Below, in pieces: positions 1 through 6,772 of a stretch of DNA of 7,688 nucleotides. How positions within the stretch are numbered: position 1 is the first letter of the stretch; each line of letters starts with the position of its first letter. The position numbers and the translations under genes were made by a program. Source of the DNA: an uncultured Moraxella sp. GTDB taxonomy: Bacteria; Pseudomonadota; Gammaproteobacteria; Pseudomonadales; Moraxellaceae. Under the pieces are notes generated by a model. It ran no database searches and was not told the origin of the DNA. It saw nothing but the letters and a program-made list of their open reading frames with translations. The DNA is taken from NCBI GenBank assembly GCA_927911235.1, contig CAKMOY010000201.1:1-7688 (forward strand), written 5' to 3'.

Positions 1-224
1 AATAACTTTAAGGTATCAATTTTGGCTTAAATTATTGTGTTTGGCAAAACCAAATACCTTGCAACTGCCTCATTTTCATAAGGGGCATTGTGCAACAGAC
101 CATTGGTAAATTGGGTTGGTGTGTAATCATAGTTTGCGTCAATAAATTCCAAGACACCTTTAAAATTAAGGGTTTTATTATCAATTTTTGACAATAAAGA
201 CGACAAAGCAACTGGACTAATCAT
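1..224 (-). CDS. HopJ-family protein, N-terminal part, with two apparent indels, cut by the window edge
   Basis: The first 50 or so residues (MISPVALSSLLSKI ... LEFIDANYDYTPTQFTNG) match the HopJ type III effector-like family (about 110 residues), small proteins found widely in gamma-proteobacteria whose cellular role is not settled. As written, frame 0 stops at 27-29. Dropping to another frame after the Asn-Glu codons near 71 gives GSCKVFGFAKHNNLSQ, which is the family continuation, and this frame then hits a stop. Removing one A from the four-base run at 20-23 returns to frame 0 and reads IDTLKL, again family-like. So one base is missing near 70 and one is extra at 20-23. The start is the ATG at 224, with AGGAG (231-235) six bases upstream; a TTG at 227 is in frame but less likely. 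It lies 43 bases after csrA and may be cotranscribed. Family assignment is from remembered sequence; the indels are probably sequencing errors. Confidence 0.72.
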
Positions 225-267
225 CAAAATCTCCTAAAAAATTTAACTTTTCATCAAATAACCACAA

Positions 268-741
268 TTAACGATTATAATAATCGTCTTCAAAAGGGTC
301 AAATGATGGGTTAAAGTTATCGGCATTTTGTTGCCCAAAACCACGATTTTCCAAATGGCTCATTTGTGGTTTGTTTTGTTTAAAGTTTGGATTGTCAAAA
401 CGTTCACGGTTATAGTTACGATAGTCGTTTTGGTAGCCGTGTTGTTGATTTGGATAAGTTTTTTGATAATTTGGAGCATTGCGGTAGTTTTGATTTGGGT
501 CAAAGTTGCGGTTATCATAGCCACGATTATCAGAATTATAGTTTGGCATGGTGAACGCAGGGGTGTACTCTTCGCCACGCTCATGCAAGATACGTTGATA
601 GATTTCTTCACGGTGGACTGCGATGTCTTTGGGTGCATTTACGCCTAGACGTACTTGATTGCCCTTTACGCCCAATACAGTTACACTGACTTCATCACCA
701 ATCATTAAGGTTTCGCCGACACGGCGGGTTAGAATTAACAT
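268..741 (-). CDS. csrA: Carbon storage regulator CsrA with a long Asn/Tyr-rich C-terminal extension
   Basis: Post-transcriptional regulator that binds GGA motifs in mRNA leaders as a homodimer and changes translation or stability. Residues 1-55 are a near-textbook CsrA core ([18 protein letters not shown] ... [18 protein letters not shown]), including Leu4 and Arg44, the residues that contact RNA in the E. coli protein. The usual protein is about 61 residues; this one is 157. Residues 62-157 are low complexity, with about 21 Asn and 10 Tyr plus many Gln, Arg, Asp and Pro and no predicted fold, ending in an acidic stretch ([11 protein letters not shown]). Long disordered tails on CsrA are, as I recall, a feature of Moraxellaceae. 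The start at 741 is chosen because it matches the family N-terminus and has a perfect AAGGAG; an in-frame ATG at 807 would add 22 residues that do not belong to CsrA. It is preceded by the lysC terminator and its own promoter and followed closely by the hopJ-like gene. Confidence 0.96.
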   Translation of the reverse strand: MLILTRRVGETLMIGDEVSVTVLGVKGNQVRLGVNAPKDIAVHREEIYQRILHERGEEYTPAFTMPNYNSDNRGYDNRNFDPNQNYRNAPNYQKTYPNQQHGYQNDYRNYNRERFDNPNFKQNKPQMSHLENRGFGQQNADNFNPSFDPFEDDYYNR

Positions 742-747
742 TTCACA

Positions 748-753
748 CTCCTT
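748..753 (-). promoter_or_regulatory. csrA ribosome binding site, possible CsrA autoregulatory site
   Basis: AAGGAG lies six bases before the ATG at 741 and settles the start codon. It contains the only GGA in the leader downstream of the predicted promoter. In E. coli, CsrA represses its own translation by binding GGA motifs that include the Shine-Dalgarno, so the same could apply here; that part is inference. Confidence 0.8.
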
Positions 754-798
754 ATGTTCACAACCAATTTCAATGGATAGAGAACTACCTTGTTGAGG

Positions 799-828
799 TT
801 TATACACAGTTTTTTATCATTTGCCCAA
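799..828 (-). promoter_or_regulatory. Possible second csrA promoter (P2)
   Basis: On the minus strand, TTGGGC (828-823) and TATAAA (804-799) are separated by 18 bases. The -35 is a partial match. It would start transcription about 50 bases before the csrA ATG, downstream of the stronger promoter at 849-877. In AT-rich DNA such matches arise by chance, so this is weak. Confidence 0.3.
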
Positions 829-833
829 ATGAT
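816..833 (-). repeat. Small hairpin in the csrA leader
   Basis: A perfect 7-base-pair inverted repeat (ATCATTT / AAATGAT) with a four-base loop, read as GGGC in the csrA transcript, lies about ten bases after the start site predicted for the promoter at 849-877. It has no T-tract on the minus strand, so it is not a terminator. It may be a leader structure or 5' stabilising element; no function can be assigned. Confidence 0.4.
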
Positions 834-848
834 TATTTGTTAAAACTT

Positions 849-877
849 ATTATAAAACCTTTTACAAAAATTACCAA
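849..877 (-). promoter_or_regulatory. Sigma-70 type promoter for csrA (P1)
   Basis: On the minus strand, TTGGTA (877-872) is followed after exactly 17 bases by a consensus TATAAT (854-849). Transcription would start near 842, giving a leader of about 100 bases. It sits between the lysC terminator and csrA, so csrA is probably expressed independently of lysC, possibly together with hopJ. Confidence 0.7.
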
Positions 878-890
878 TCATTTTTTGGTC

Positions 891-913
891 TTTTCACAAA
901 AGTTTTGTAAAAA
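891..913. repeat. Imperfect palindrome upstream of the csrA promoter
   Basis: TTTTCACAAAA and TTTTGTAAAAA form an inverted repeat about a single central base, with one mismatch. It lies roughly 50-70 bases upstream of the predicted csrA start site, where an activator or nucleoid protein could bind. It is AT-only apart from a few bases, so chance is a real alternative. The rest of the 342-base gap between lysC and csrA holds the terminator at 961-1005 and AT-rich DNA with no gene I can support. Confidence 0.3.
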
Positions 914-960
914 TGATGGATAAGATTTAAAAATTTGGTTGCCCCATAATATTTATGTTT

Positions 961-1005
961 ATAAAATAAAAAGGTCAATGTAGCATTATAGCAACATTAA
1001 CCTTT
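961..1005 (-). terminator. Rho-independent terminator after lysC
   Basis: On the minus strand, 1005-994 (AAAGGTTAATGT) pairs with 981-970 (ACATTGACCTTT) over 12 positions with one G-T wobble. Two further G-C pairs lie inside after a T-T mismatch. The hairpin is followed directly by a T-rich tract (TTTTTATTTTAT, 972-961). It lies 79 bases past the lysC stop and separates lysC from csrA. Confidence 0.88.
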
Positions 1006-1083
1006 ATGTACTAGAATTTTTACAAAAAATAAAAAATTAGCAATGATTAAGAACTTTATTCACCATTGCCAATGTTTATGTTT

Positions 1084-1590
1084 TTATAGGCCAGCGACTT
1101 TGCTTTCGCCTTCTTTACGGTCAAGACCAAAAGCAGTGTGTAAGACTTTTACTGCTTTTTCAAGGTGTTCTTCGTGAATGATAACCGATACTTTGATTTC
1201 GCTGGTTGATACCATTTGAATGTTGATATGATTTTCGGCTAAGACTTGGAACATTTTACTTGCCACGCCTGCGTGCGAACGCATGCCGACACCGACCAAA
1301 GAGACTTTGACGACTTTGTCTTGTCCAACAACTTCTGTACCACCGATTTCGGCTAGGTGTTCGTTTAAGATTTCTACTGATTTTTGATAATCATTACGGC
1401 TGACGGTAAAGGTAAAGTCGGTCAAACCTTCGGTTGATAGGTTTTGGATAATCATATCCACTTCAATGTTGGCATCGCTGATAGGAGTCAAAATCGCTGA
1501 TGCAACGCCCGGACGGTCTGGGACATCACGCAAGGTAATTTTTGCTTCATCACGAGTAAAGGCAATGCCTGAAATGATTGGTTGTTCCAT
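1084..1590 (-). CDS. lysC: Aspartokinase beta (regulatory) subunit from an internal in-frame start
   Basis: In alpha2beta2 aspartokinases (Corynebacterium glutamicum, Bacillus subtilis aspartokinase II, Thermus), a short subunit holding only the ACT domains is translated from inside lysC. The equivalent Met is present here. It begins [17 protein letters not shown], corresponding to the C. glutamicum beta start MEEAVLTGVA, at codon 260 of the corrected gene. It would encode 168 residues against about 172 in C. glutamicum. A clear Shine-Dalgarno GGAG sits five bases before the ATG. This frame lies wholly downstream of the apparent frameshift, so the beta subunit would be made even if the break were real. 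The internal ribosome site is seen in the sequence; production of the subunit is inferred by homology. Confidence 0.6.
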   Translation of the reverse strand: MEQPIISGIAFTRDEAKITLRDVPDRPGVASAILTPISDANIEVDMIIQNLSTEGLTDFTFTVSRNDYQKSVEILNEHLAEIGGTEVVGQDKVVKVSLVGVGMRSHAGVASKMFQVLAENHINIQMVSTSEIKVSVIIHEEHLEKAVKVLHTAFGLDRKEGESKVAGL

Positions 1591-2368
1591 GTTATCTCCG
1601 CTGTCTGTGGTAATGAGTGTGCCAACATTTTGTTTAAAATTATCGTCAAATTTGCCATCAACGTTTTCATCAAAACTTGATAAAACTCGCAAAGGTACTT
1701 GGTATTTGCCTGCAAATTCTACTGAACGAATTTGTAACACTTTTGAGCCAAGACTTGCCATTTCTAGCATTTCTTCAAAAGTGATTTTGTCAAGTTTTTT
1801 TGGCTTTTGGCGTTACACGTGGGTCGGTGGTATAAACGCCATCAACGTCTGTATAAATCTGACATTCATCGGCATTTAACGCAGCCGCCAACGCAACGCC
1901 TGTGGTATCCGAACCGCCACGCCCAAGCGTGTTAATATCGCCTTTGTCGTCCACGCCTTGAAAGCCTGCAACGACCACGACCATGCCGTTATCCAGTGCT
2001 TCACGCAACTGGCTGTCGTCAATGTGCTGAATACGGGCTTTGGTATGGCTGTCATCGGTACGAATGGCGACTTGACCGCCTGTCATAGATTTGGCATTGA
2101 CACCAATCTCTTTTAACGCCATCGCAAGCAATGAAATAGACACTTGCTCGCCTGTAGAAACCATTTGGTCGTATTCTCGTGGGTCTGGATTTTTGCTAAT
2201 TTCATTTGCCAAACCGATAAGACGATTGGTTTCGCCACTCATAGCAGATACCACGACAACCACTTGGTGTCCATTGTCATGCCAGCGTTTGACACGTTGG
2301 GCGACATTTTTAATACGCTCAATACTACCCATTGACGTACCGCCGTATTTTTGTACAATTAAAGCCAT
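1084..2368 (-). CDS. lysC: Aspartokinase (alpha subunit), interrupted by an apparent +1 frameshift
   Basis: Phosphorylates aspartate with ATP, the first step toward lysine, threonine, methionine and diaminopimelate. The N-terminal kinase domain reads [21 protein letters not shown] (71-77), GRGGSD (149-154) and [14 protein letters not shown] (172-185). The C-terminal part holds two ACT domains (about 265-425), including [15 protein letters not shown], which in homologues bind the feedback inhibitors lysine and threonine. As written, the frame ends with a stop just after Lys191. A run of seven A residues (plus-strand T run 1795-1801) has one base too many; with six, the sequence continues as [22 protein letters not shown], the expected family sequence, to the stop at 1084. 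The corrected protein is 427 residues, normal for the family. The start at 2368 has AAGG seven bases upstream. In an error-free genome the gene is almost certainly intact. Confidence 0.93.
1596..1599 (-). promoter_or_regulatory. Internal ribosome binding site for the LysC beta subunit
   Basis: GGAG lies five bases before the internal ATG at 1590, inside the lysC coding sequence. The spacing is ideal and it coincides with the known beta-subunit start position of homologues. Confidence 0.6.
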
Positions 2369-2445
2369 TTTTTACCCTTATATTGCAAATGCAAACTATT
2401 TAGATGAAAAACATAACCAAAATTTATGAAAATTTTGATTTTTGA

Positions 2446-2504
2446 TACCAAAAGTAAACACTTTATTTTATACCATACGGACGGTAGGGGCAAGACTTTT
2501 GGTA
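2446..2504. repeat. 10-base inverted repeat flanking the lysC promoter
   Basis: TACCAAAAGT (2446-2455) and ACTTTTGGTA (2495-2504) are perfect inverted copies 39 bases apart. The predicted lysC -10 and -35 elements lie between them, along with a shorter TACC / GGTA pair at 2471-2474 and 2483-2486. The arrangement could be an operator pair for looping repression or a long hairpin. The right arm also belongs to a small TTTTGG / CCAAAA hairpin (2497-2518) just after yghU, which lacks a T-tract and is not a convincing terminator. Confidence 0.4.
2467..2493 (-). promoter_or_regulatory. Extended -10 promoter for lysC
   Basis: On the minus strand, TGG directly precedes TATAAA (2475-2467), an extended -10. 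A partial -35, TTGCCC (2493-2488), lies 15 bases upstream of TATAAA; the short spacer is tolerable with an extended -10. Transcription would begin near 2460, leaving a leader of about 90 bases before lysC. Confidence 0.6.
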
Positions 2505-2528
2505 AAATTATGCCAAAAATATCATAAA

Positions 2529-3317
2529 TTAGGCAATCGCTTGCAATGTCAAATTAACCGCACGCTCAACCGCAGGGCGTTCGCCAATCAATTTTGTCCA
2601 ACGTTGCAAATGTTGATAACTTTCAACTTGCAAAAACTCTGCCGAATTGTACAATTTGCCCTGTGCTAACTGTCCGTACCACGCCCAAATCGCCATATCT
2701 GCAATGGTATAATCATCGCCACACATAAAGATATTTTTTGCTAAATGTTGGTCTAAAACGTCTAATTGGCGTTTGGTTTCCATCGTAAAGCGGTTAATCG
2801 GATATTCTTGTTTTGTCGGTGCGTAAGCGTAAAAATGCCCAAAACCACCGCCCAAATACGGAGCAGATGCCATTTGCCAAAATAACCAAGTCAAACATTC
2901 GGCACGTTTTGCGGTGTCTGTTGGGATAAACTGCCCAAATTTTTCGGCTAAATACAGCAAAATCGCCCCAGATTCAAACAGTTTTATCGGTGGATTGACC
3001 GAGTTATCAACGAGTGCAGGGATTTTGGAATTTGGGTTGATATTGACAAAGCCCGAGCCGAATTGGTCGCCTTGTGAAATATCAATTTTGTAAGCGTCAT
3101 ATTTGGCGTTTTGTTCGCCAATTTCAGCTAGTTCTTCTAGCATGATGTTGATTTTTACACCGTTTGGCGTGTTAAGCGAATACAGTTGTAGCGGATTATT
3201 GCCAACGGGTAGGGTTTTTTCATGTCTTGCTCCTGCGGTTGGTCGGTTGATGTTGGCGAATTTTCCGCCATTTTCACTGTCGTTTGTCCAGATTTTTGGT
3301 GGTTGGTATGTTGTCAT
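2529..3317 (-). CDS. yghU: YghU-type nu-class glutathione S-transferase / disulfide reductase
   Basis: Family members bind two glutathione molecules and reduce disulfides such as 2-hydroxyethyl disulfide in the cytosol; E. coli YghU is the model. The match runs over nearly the whole length: TYQPPKIWT, FANINRPTAG, HEKTLPVG (32-39), the thioredoxin-fold substrate loop TPNG (50-53), SKIPAL (97-102), FESGAILLYLAEKFG (114-128), LGGGFGHFY (155-163) and the C-domain motif DYTIADMAIW (202-211). The start at 3317 gives the family N-terminus MTTYQPPKIW, with GAG six bases upstream; an upstream in-frame start at 3359 would reach back into the preceding gene. At 262 residues it is about 26 shorter than E. 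coli YghU. The conserved sequence ends at GERPAV, after which the tail (ERAVNLTLQAIA) diverges. It follows the unknown gene by 13 bases and sits between alaS and lysC, which adjoin in related genomes. Confidence 0.93.
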   Translation of the reverse strand: MTTYQPPKIWTNDSENGGKFANINRPTAGARHEKTLPVGNNPLQLYSLNTPNGVKINIMLEELAEIGEQNAKYDAYKIDISQGDQFGSGFVNINPNSKIPALVDNSVNPPIKLFESGAILLYLAEKFGQFIPTDTAKRAECLTWLFWQMASAPYLGGGFGHFYAYAPTKQEYPINRFTMETKRQLDVLDQHLAKNIFMCGDDYTIADMAIWAWYGQLAQGKLYNSAEFLQVESYQHLQRWTKLIGERPAVERAVNLTLQAIA

Positions 3318-3330
3318 GTTTTTCTCTTTT

Positions 3331-3951
3331 TTAGTTTTTCCACAAAAATACTTTATCAAAAATTTCAGTTTTTTGTGTCATCATTATTTTATTATGTTTT
3401 ACTTTTGGGGTTGAAGTGAACCCAAACCAATCGGTAAAACGCTCAAACATTCGCACGGAATAACAATTATTAAATCCATGTACCGCTGGTCGGTATTCGG
3501 ATTCAAAATGCTCTAAAAATTCCGAACGAAGATTTCCTGCTATTGCTAGATATTTTTCAGCATAAAATTTGGTGGGACGTGGTTCATCACCATATTTTTG
3601 TAACAAATATAAAGAATACATAAAGCCAAATTGCGGAACAAATTCATTGAAATAATTATCATTAAAGCCCCAATTAAACTTTGTGGTATAAACGGTAAAA
3701 AAAGCACCTGTTGTGGTCAACTTAATTTTTTCTTCACGTTGTAAAGTCAATAAAAGACTTTCACATAAACGAAAAAATGGGATTTTATCCAGTGTATCTT
3801 CAGATAAATCTTGACGAATTTTTAATGGACAGCTATCTGAAAATGGTTCAGTAGTTAAGGCGATAAATCTATCAAGTGGTAGCATATCTATTGATGGTAT
3901 AGAGTTTAATCGAAATAGTTGATTTAAAATCAATACTGTAGGATTTGTCAT
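3331..3951 (-). CDS. Unknown protein, AT-rich, possibly internally deleted
   Basis: A 206-residue protein of unassigned function with no signal peptide or membrane helix. Residues 42-82 (PLKIRQDLSEDTLDKIPFF ... REEKIKLTTTG) resemble, from memory, the N-terminal block of larger uncharacterised proteins of about 300 residues, some labelled plasmid pRiA4b ORF-3-like. Residues 88-206 (YTTKFNWGFNDNY, QFGFMYSLYLLQKYGDE, FYAEKYL, KTEIFDKVF) resemble their C-terminal block. The intervening 80-100 residues appear to be missing, and the two blocks meet at a run of seven T in the gene (plus-strand 3697-3703). The start at 3951 is preferred because an earlier ATG at 4008 would begin inside the hairpin after alaS; the ribosome site at 3951 is weak. 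Hand-counted GC over 3601-3780 is 51 of 180, about 28%, well below neighbouring alaS, which suggests acquired DNA. It is probably cotranscribed with yghU. Confidence 0.7.
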   Translation of the reverse strand: MTNPTVLILNQLFRLNSIPSIDMLPLDRFIALTTEPFSDSCPLKIRQDLSEDTLDKIPFFRLCESLLLTLQREEKIKLTTTGAFFTVYTTKFNWGFNDNYFNEFVPQFGFMYSLYLLQKYGDEPRPTKFYAEKYLAIAGNLRSEFLEHFESEYRPAVHGFNNCYSVRMFERFTDWFGFTSTPKVKHNKIMMTQKTEIFDKVFLWKN

Positions 3952-3987
3952 ATACTTTAACTTATGTAACTTTTTAGTTTTTATAAA

Positions 3988-4014
3988 TGTAAGGTGCGAA
4001 AAACACACCTTACA
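3988..4014 (-). terminator. Probable terminator hairpin after alaS
   Basis: A perfect 9-base-pair stem (TGTAAGGTG / CACCTTACA) with a nine-base loop lies 26 bases past the alaS stop. On the minus strand it is followed by TTTATAAAAAC, a short and imperfect T-tract, so termination may be partial and allow read-through into the next two genes. Confidence 0.55.
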
Positions 4015-4039
4015 AATTTACCATTATTGAAAAATTGAA

Positions 4040-6728
4040 TCAACCCAACTTCTCCCTAATCCACTTCACCAACTCCCCCATCACACTCGGCAATTTGGCA
4101 ACGTCCGTACCACCGCCTTGAGCAAAGTCAGGCTTACCGCCACCTTTACCACCAAGATTCTCCGCCAAGTATTTAATCAAATCGCCAGCTTTTAGCTTGT
4201 CGGTCAAGTTTTTGCCCACGCTTGCGGTAAAGGCGATTTTGTCATCATGCACACTTGCCAAAACCACAATGCCGTCATGAAGTTTTGATTTCATGTCGTC
4301 TGATAGCGTACGCAAAGCCTTGCCGTCCATGCCGTTTACGGTGGCGATTAGCACTTTTTGACCGCCAATTTCTTGGATATTGTCGGTTAAAGAATTGGCT
4401 TGCAAACTTGCCAATTTTTGATTTAAACGCTCAAGCTGTTTTTCAAGCTCACGATTTTTGTCGTTTAACTGCTCCACACGTCCCACGATTTCATGACGCT
4501 TGGCTTTAAACTGATTGGCAAGTTGGCTCAATTGTTTGTCGCCTTGTTGCACATATTTGACCGCACCCATGCCTGTAACCGCTTCAATACGGCGAACTCC
4601 TGCCGAAATGCCTTGCTCGCTTATAATTTTAAACAAGCCAATATCGCCTGTGTGCTTGACATGCAGGCCACCGCACAGCTCAATTGAGAACGGTTTGCCG
4701 TCCTTGTCAAGCGTACCCATTGACAGCACACGCACGGTGTCGCCATATTTTTTCGCCAAAGAGCATCATCGCCCCTTTGGTTTTGGCGGTTTCAATGTCC
4801 AGCACTTCCACCACCGCAGGGGTATTTGCCAAAATTTGTTGATTCACGATATTTTCAAGGGTAATAATGTCTTGCTCGCTCAAGGCTTTATCGTAAGAGA
4901 AGTCAAAACGCAGTAGGTCAGCACTGACCATTGAGCCTTTTTGGGTAACAGTTTCACCAAACACTTGACGTAGGCTTGCGTGCAGTAGGTGAGTGGCGGA
5001 GTGGTTTTTGGCACTTGACGCACGCACCTGCTCGGCAACTTGGGCGTGGCTTGGTTGATTGACATCAATTTGCCCCATTTTGACCACGCCATGATGAATG
5101 AACGCTTGTCCAGATTTTTGCGTATCAAGCACTTCAAACACGCCTGTGGCGGTGCTGATTTCGCCCAATTCGCCCACTTGTCCGCCACTTTCGGCATAAA
5201 ATGGCGTTTGTTCAAGGATTAATACGCCTTCATCGCCTTCGGATAAGCTGTCAGTTGGTTTGCCGTCTTTATAAAGATGGGTAATGGTGCTGTCGCTTGC
5301 TAATTTTTCGTAGCCCAAAAACTCAGTTTTGCTGTCCACTTGGATTAAACTGTTATAATCCATGCCAAATTTGCCTGCTTCTCTGGCACGTTGGCGTTGC
5401 TCGTTCATGCTTTGCTCAAAGCCATTTTCGTCAATACCAATGTCTTTTTCACGCAAAATATCAGCGGTCAAATCCGCAGGGAAACCATAAGTATCATACA
5501 GTTTAAACACAATCTCGCCTGCCAGTGTATCGCCAGCTTTTAAGGTTTCTAATTCTTGTGAAAGCAGTCGCAAGCCTTGTGATAAAGTTTTGGCAAATTG
5601 CTCTTCTTCTTTTAAAATCGCTTGTTCAATTTTGGCTTTTTCGGTGCGAAGTTGTGGATAAGCATCGCCCATGATGTCGGCAAGCGGTGCAACCAATTTA
5701 TAAAAGAAATTGTCTGTCGCCCCAAGTTTGTTGCCATGACGTACTGCACGGCGGATAATACGGCGTAACACATAGCCACGCCCTTCATTGCTTGGAATCA
5801 CACCGTCCGCAATCAAAAACGCCACAGAACGGATATGGTCGGCAAGCACTTTTAAAGACGGCTCTTTTTGTGCATCTGTGTCGCTTGGCATTCCGATGAT
5901 TTCAATCGCTTTGCTCATCAACTGGGTGAAAATATCAATCTCATAATTGCTATGCACGCCTTGCATAATCGCACTAATCCGCTCAAGTCCCATGCCTGTA
6001 TCAACACTTGGGGCAGGTAAGTTTTCTAGCGTGCCGTCTTTCTGGCGGTTAAACTGCATAAAGACGTTGTTCCAAATTTCCACATAGCGGTCGCCATCTT
6101 CTTCAGGCGTACCAGGTAGTCCGCCCCAAATATGCTCGCCATGGTCAAAAAACACTTCGGTACAAGGGCCGCACGGGCCTGTATCGCCCATCGCCCAAAA
6201 GTTGTCCGATTGGTATTCACCGCCTTTGTTATCGCCAATACGGATAATACGCTCGGCTGGCAAGCCCACGACTTTATTCCAAATATCAAACGCTTCATCA
6301 TCGGTATGATAAACCGTTACATACAGACGGTCTTTTGGCAAGGCAAGCCATTCATCAGACGTCAAAAATTCCCACGCAAACGGAATGGCTTTTTCTTTAA
6401 AATAATCACCAAATGAGAAGTTACCCAGCATTTCAAAAAACGTATGGTGGCGAGCAGTGTAGCCAACATTGTCCAAATCGTTGTGTTTACCGCCTGCACG
6501 CACGCATTTTTGTGACGTAACGGCACGTTTATAGTCACGTTTATCAAGACCTAAAAACACGTCTTTAAACTGGTTCATTCCTGCATTGGTAAAAAGCAAA
6601 GTGGGGTCATTATGTGGCACAAGACTAGATGACTCAACAGGCGTATGACCTTTTGATGCAAAAAAATCAATATAGGCTTGGCGAAGTTCGTTTGAACTCA
6701 TGGTTTTTGAAATGGCTGAATGGCTCAT
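4040..6728 (-). CDS. alaS: Alanine--tRNA ligase, interrupted by an apparent +1 frameshift
   Basis: Charges tRNA-Ala with alanine and clears mischarged Ser/Gly. Order of parts: class II catalytic domain ([24 protein letters not shown] 34-57, [18 protein letters not shown] 93-110, motif 3 GMGLER 245-250), tRNA-recognition domain, editing domain with zinc motif HSATH (576-580), and in the corrected frame CGGLH (685-689). The C-Ala region follows, with a coiled coil ([22 protein letters not shown]) and the glycine-rich [15 protein letters not shown] near the end. As written, the frame shifts after Lys660 in GEK: six A residues (plus-strand T run 4748-4753) where five would read [14 protein letters not shown], and translation then stops within 13 residues (stop at 4707). 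The corrected protein is 895 residues, against 876 in E. coli. The start at 6728 has AGGA six bases upstream; a Met at codon 10 aligns with E. coli but has no ribosome site. The gene is essential, so a sequence error is most likely. Confidence 0.97.
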
Positions 6729-6772
6729 AAAATTTCCTAGTGAAATATAAAAATAAGGATAAATAACCGTTA

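Noticed and set aside
328..648. Plus-strand open frame with a strongly hydrophobic translation opposite csrA
   Set aside because: It is the antisense of the Asn-rich tail (AAT/AAC codons read as ATT/GTT), which automatically gives Ile/Val-rich sequence; it has no ribosome site or family match.
742..807. In-frame upstream ATG that would extend CsrA by 22 residues
   Set aside because: The added residues do not match CsrA, and the ATG at 741 has a perfect AAGGAG at ideal spacing and the canonical MLILTRR start.
2418..2437. 8-base inverted repeat (CAAAATTT / AAATTTTG) in the lysC leader
   Set aside because: Nearly pure A/T, so the stem is weak and expected by chance; no attenuator, leader peptide or riboswitch pattern accompanies it.
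3103..3419. Plus-strand open frames opposite the yghU start
   Set aside because: Antisense shadows of a well-conserved gene, without ribosome sites or recognisable protein sequence.
3952..4008. Upstream start adding 19 residues to the unknown gene
   Set aside because: It lies in the hairpin after alaS and the added Lys-rich peptide looks non-coding; the ATG at 3951 begins the family-like sequence.
4748..4753. Programmed ribosomal frameshifting in alaS and lysC
   Set aside because: Both would need a +1 shift in housekeeping enzymes not known to use it, there is no stop codon positioned at the shift site as in prfB, and a third gene nearby has similar indels; errors explain all of them.
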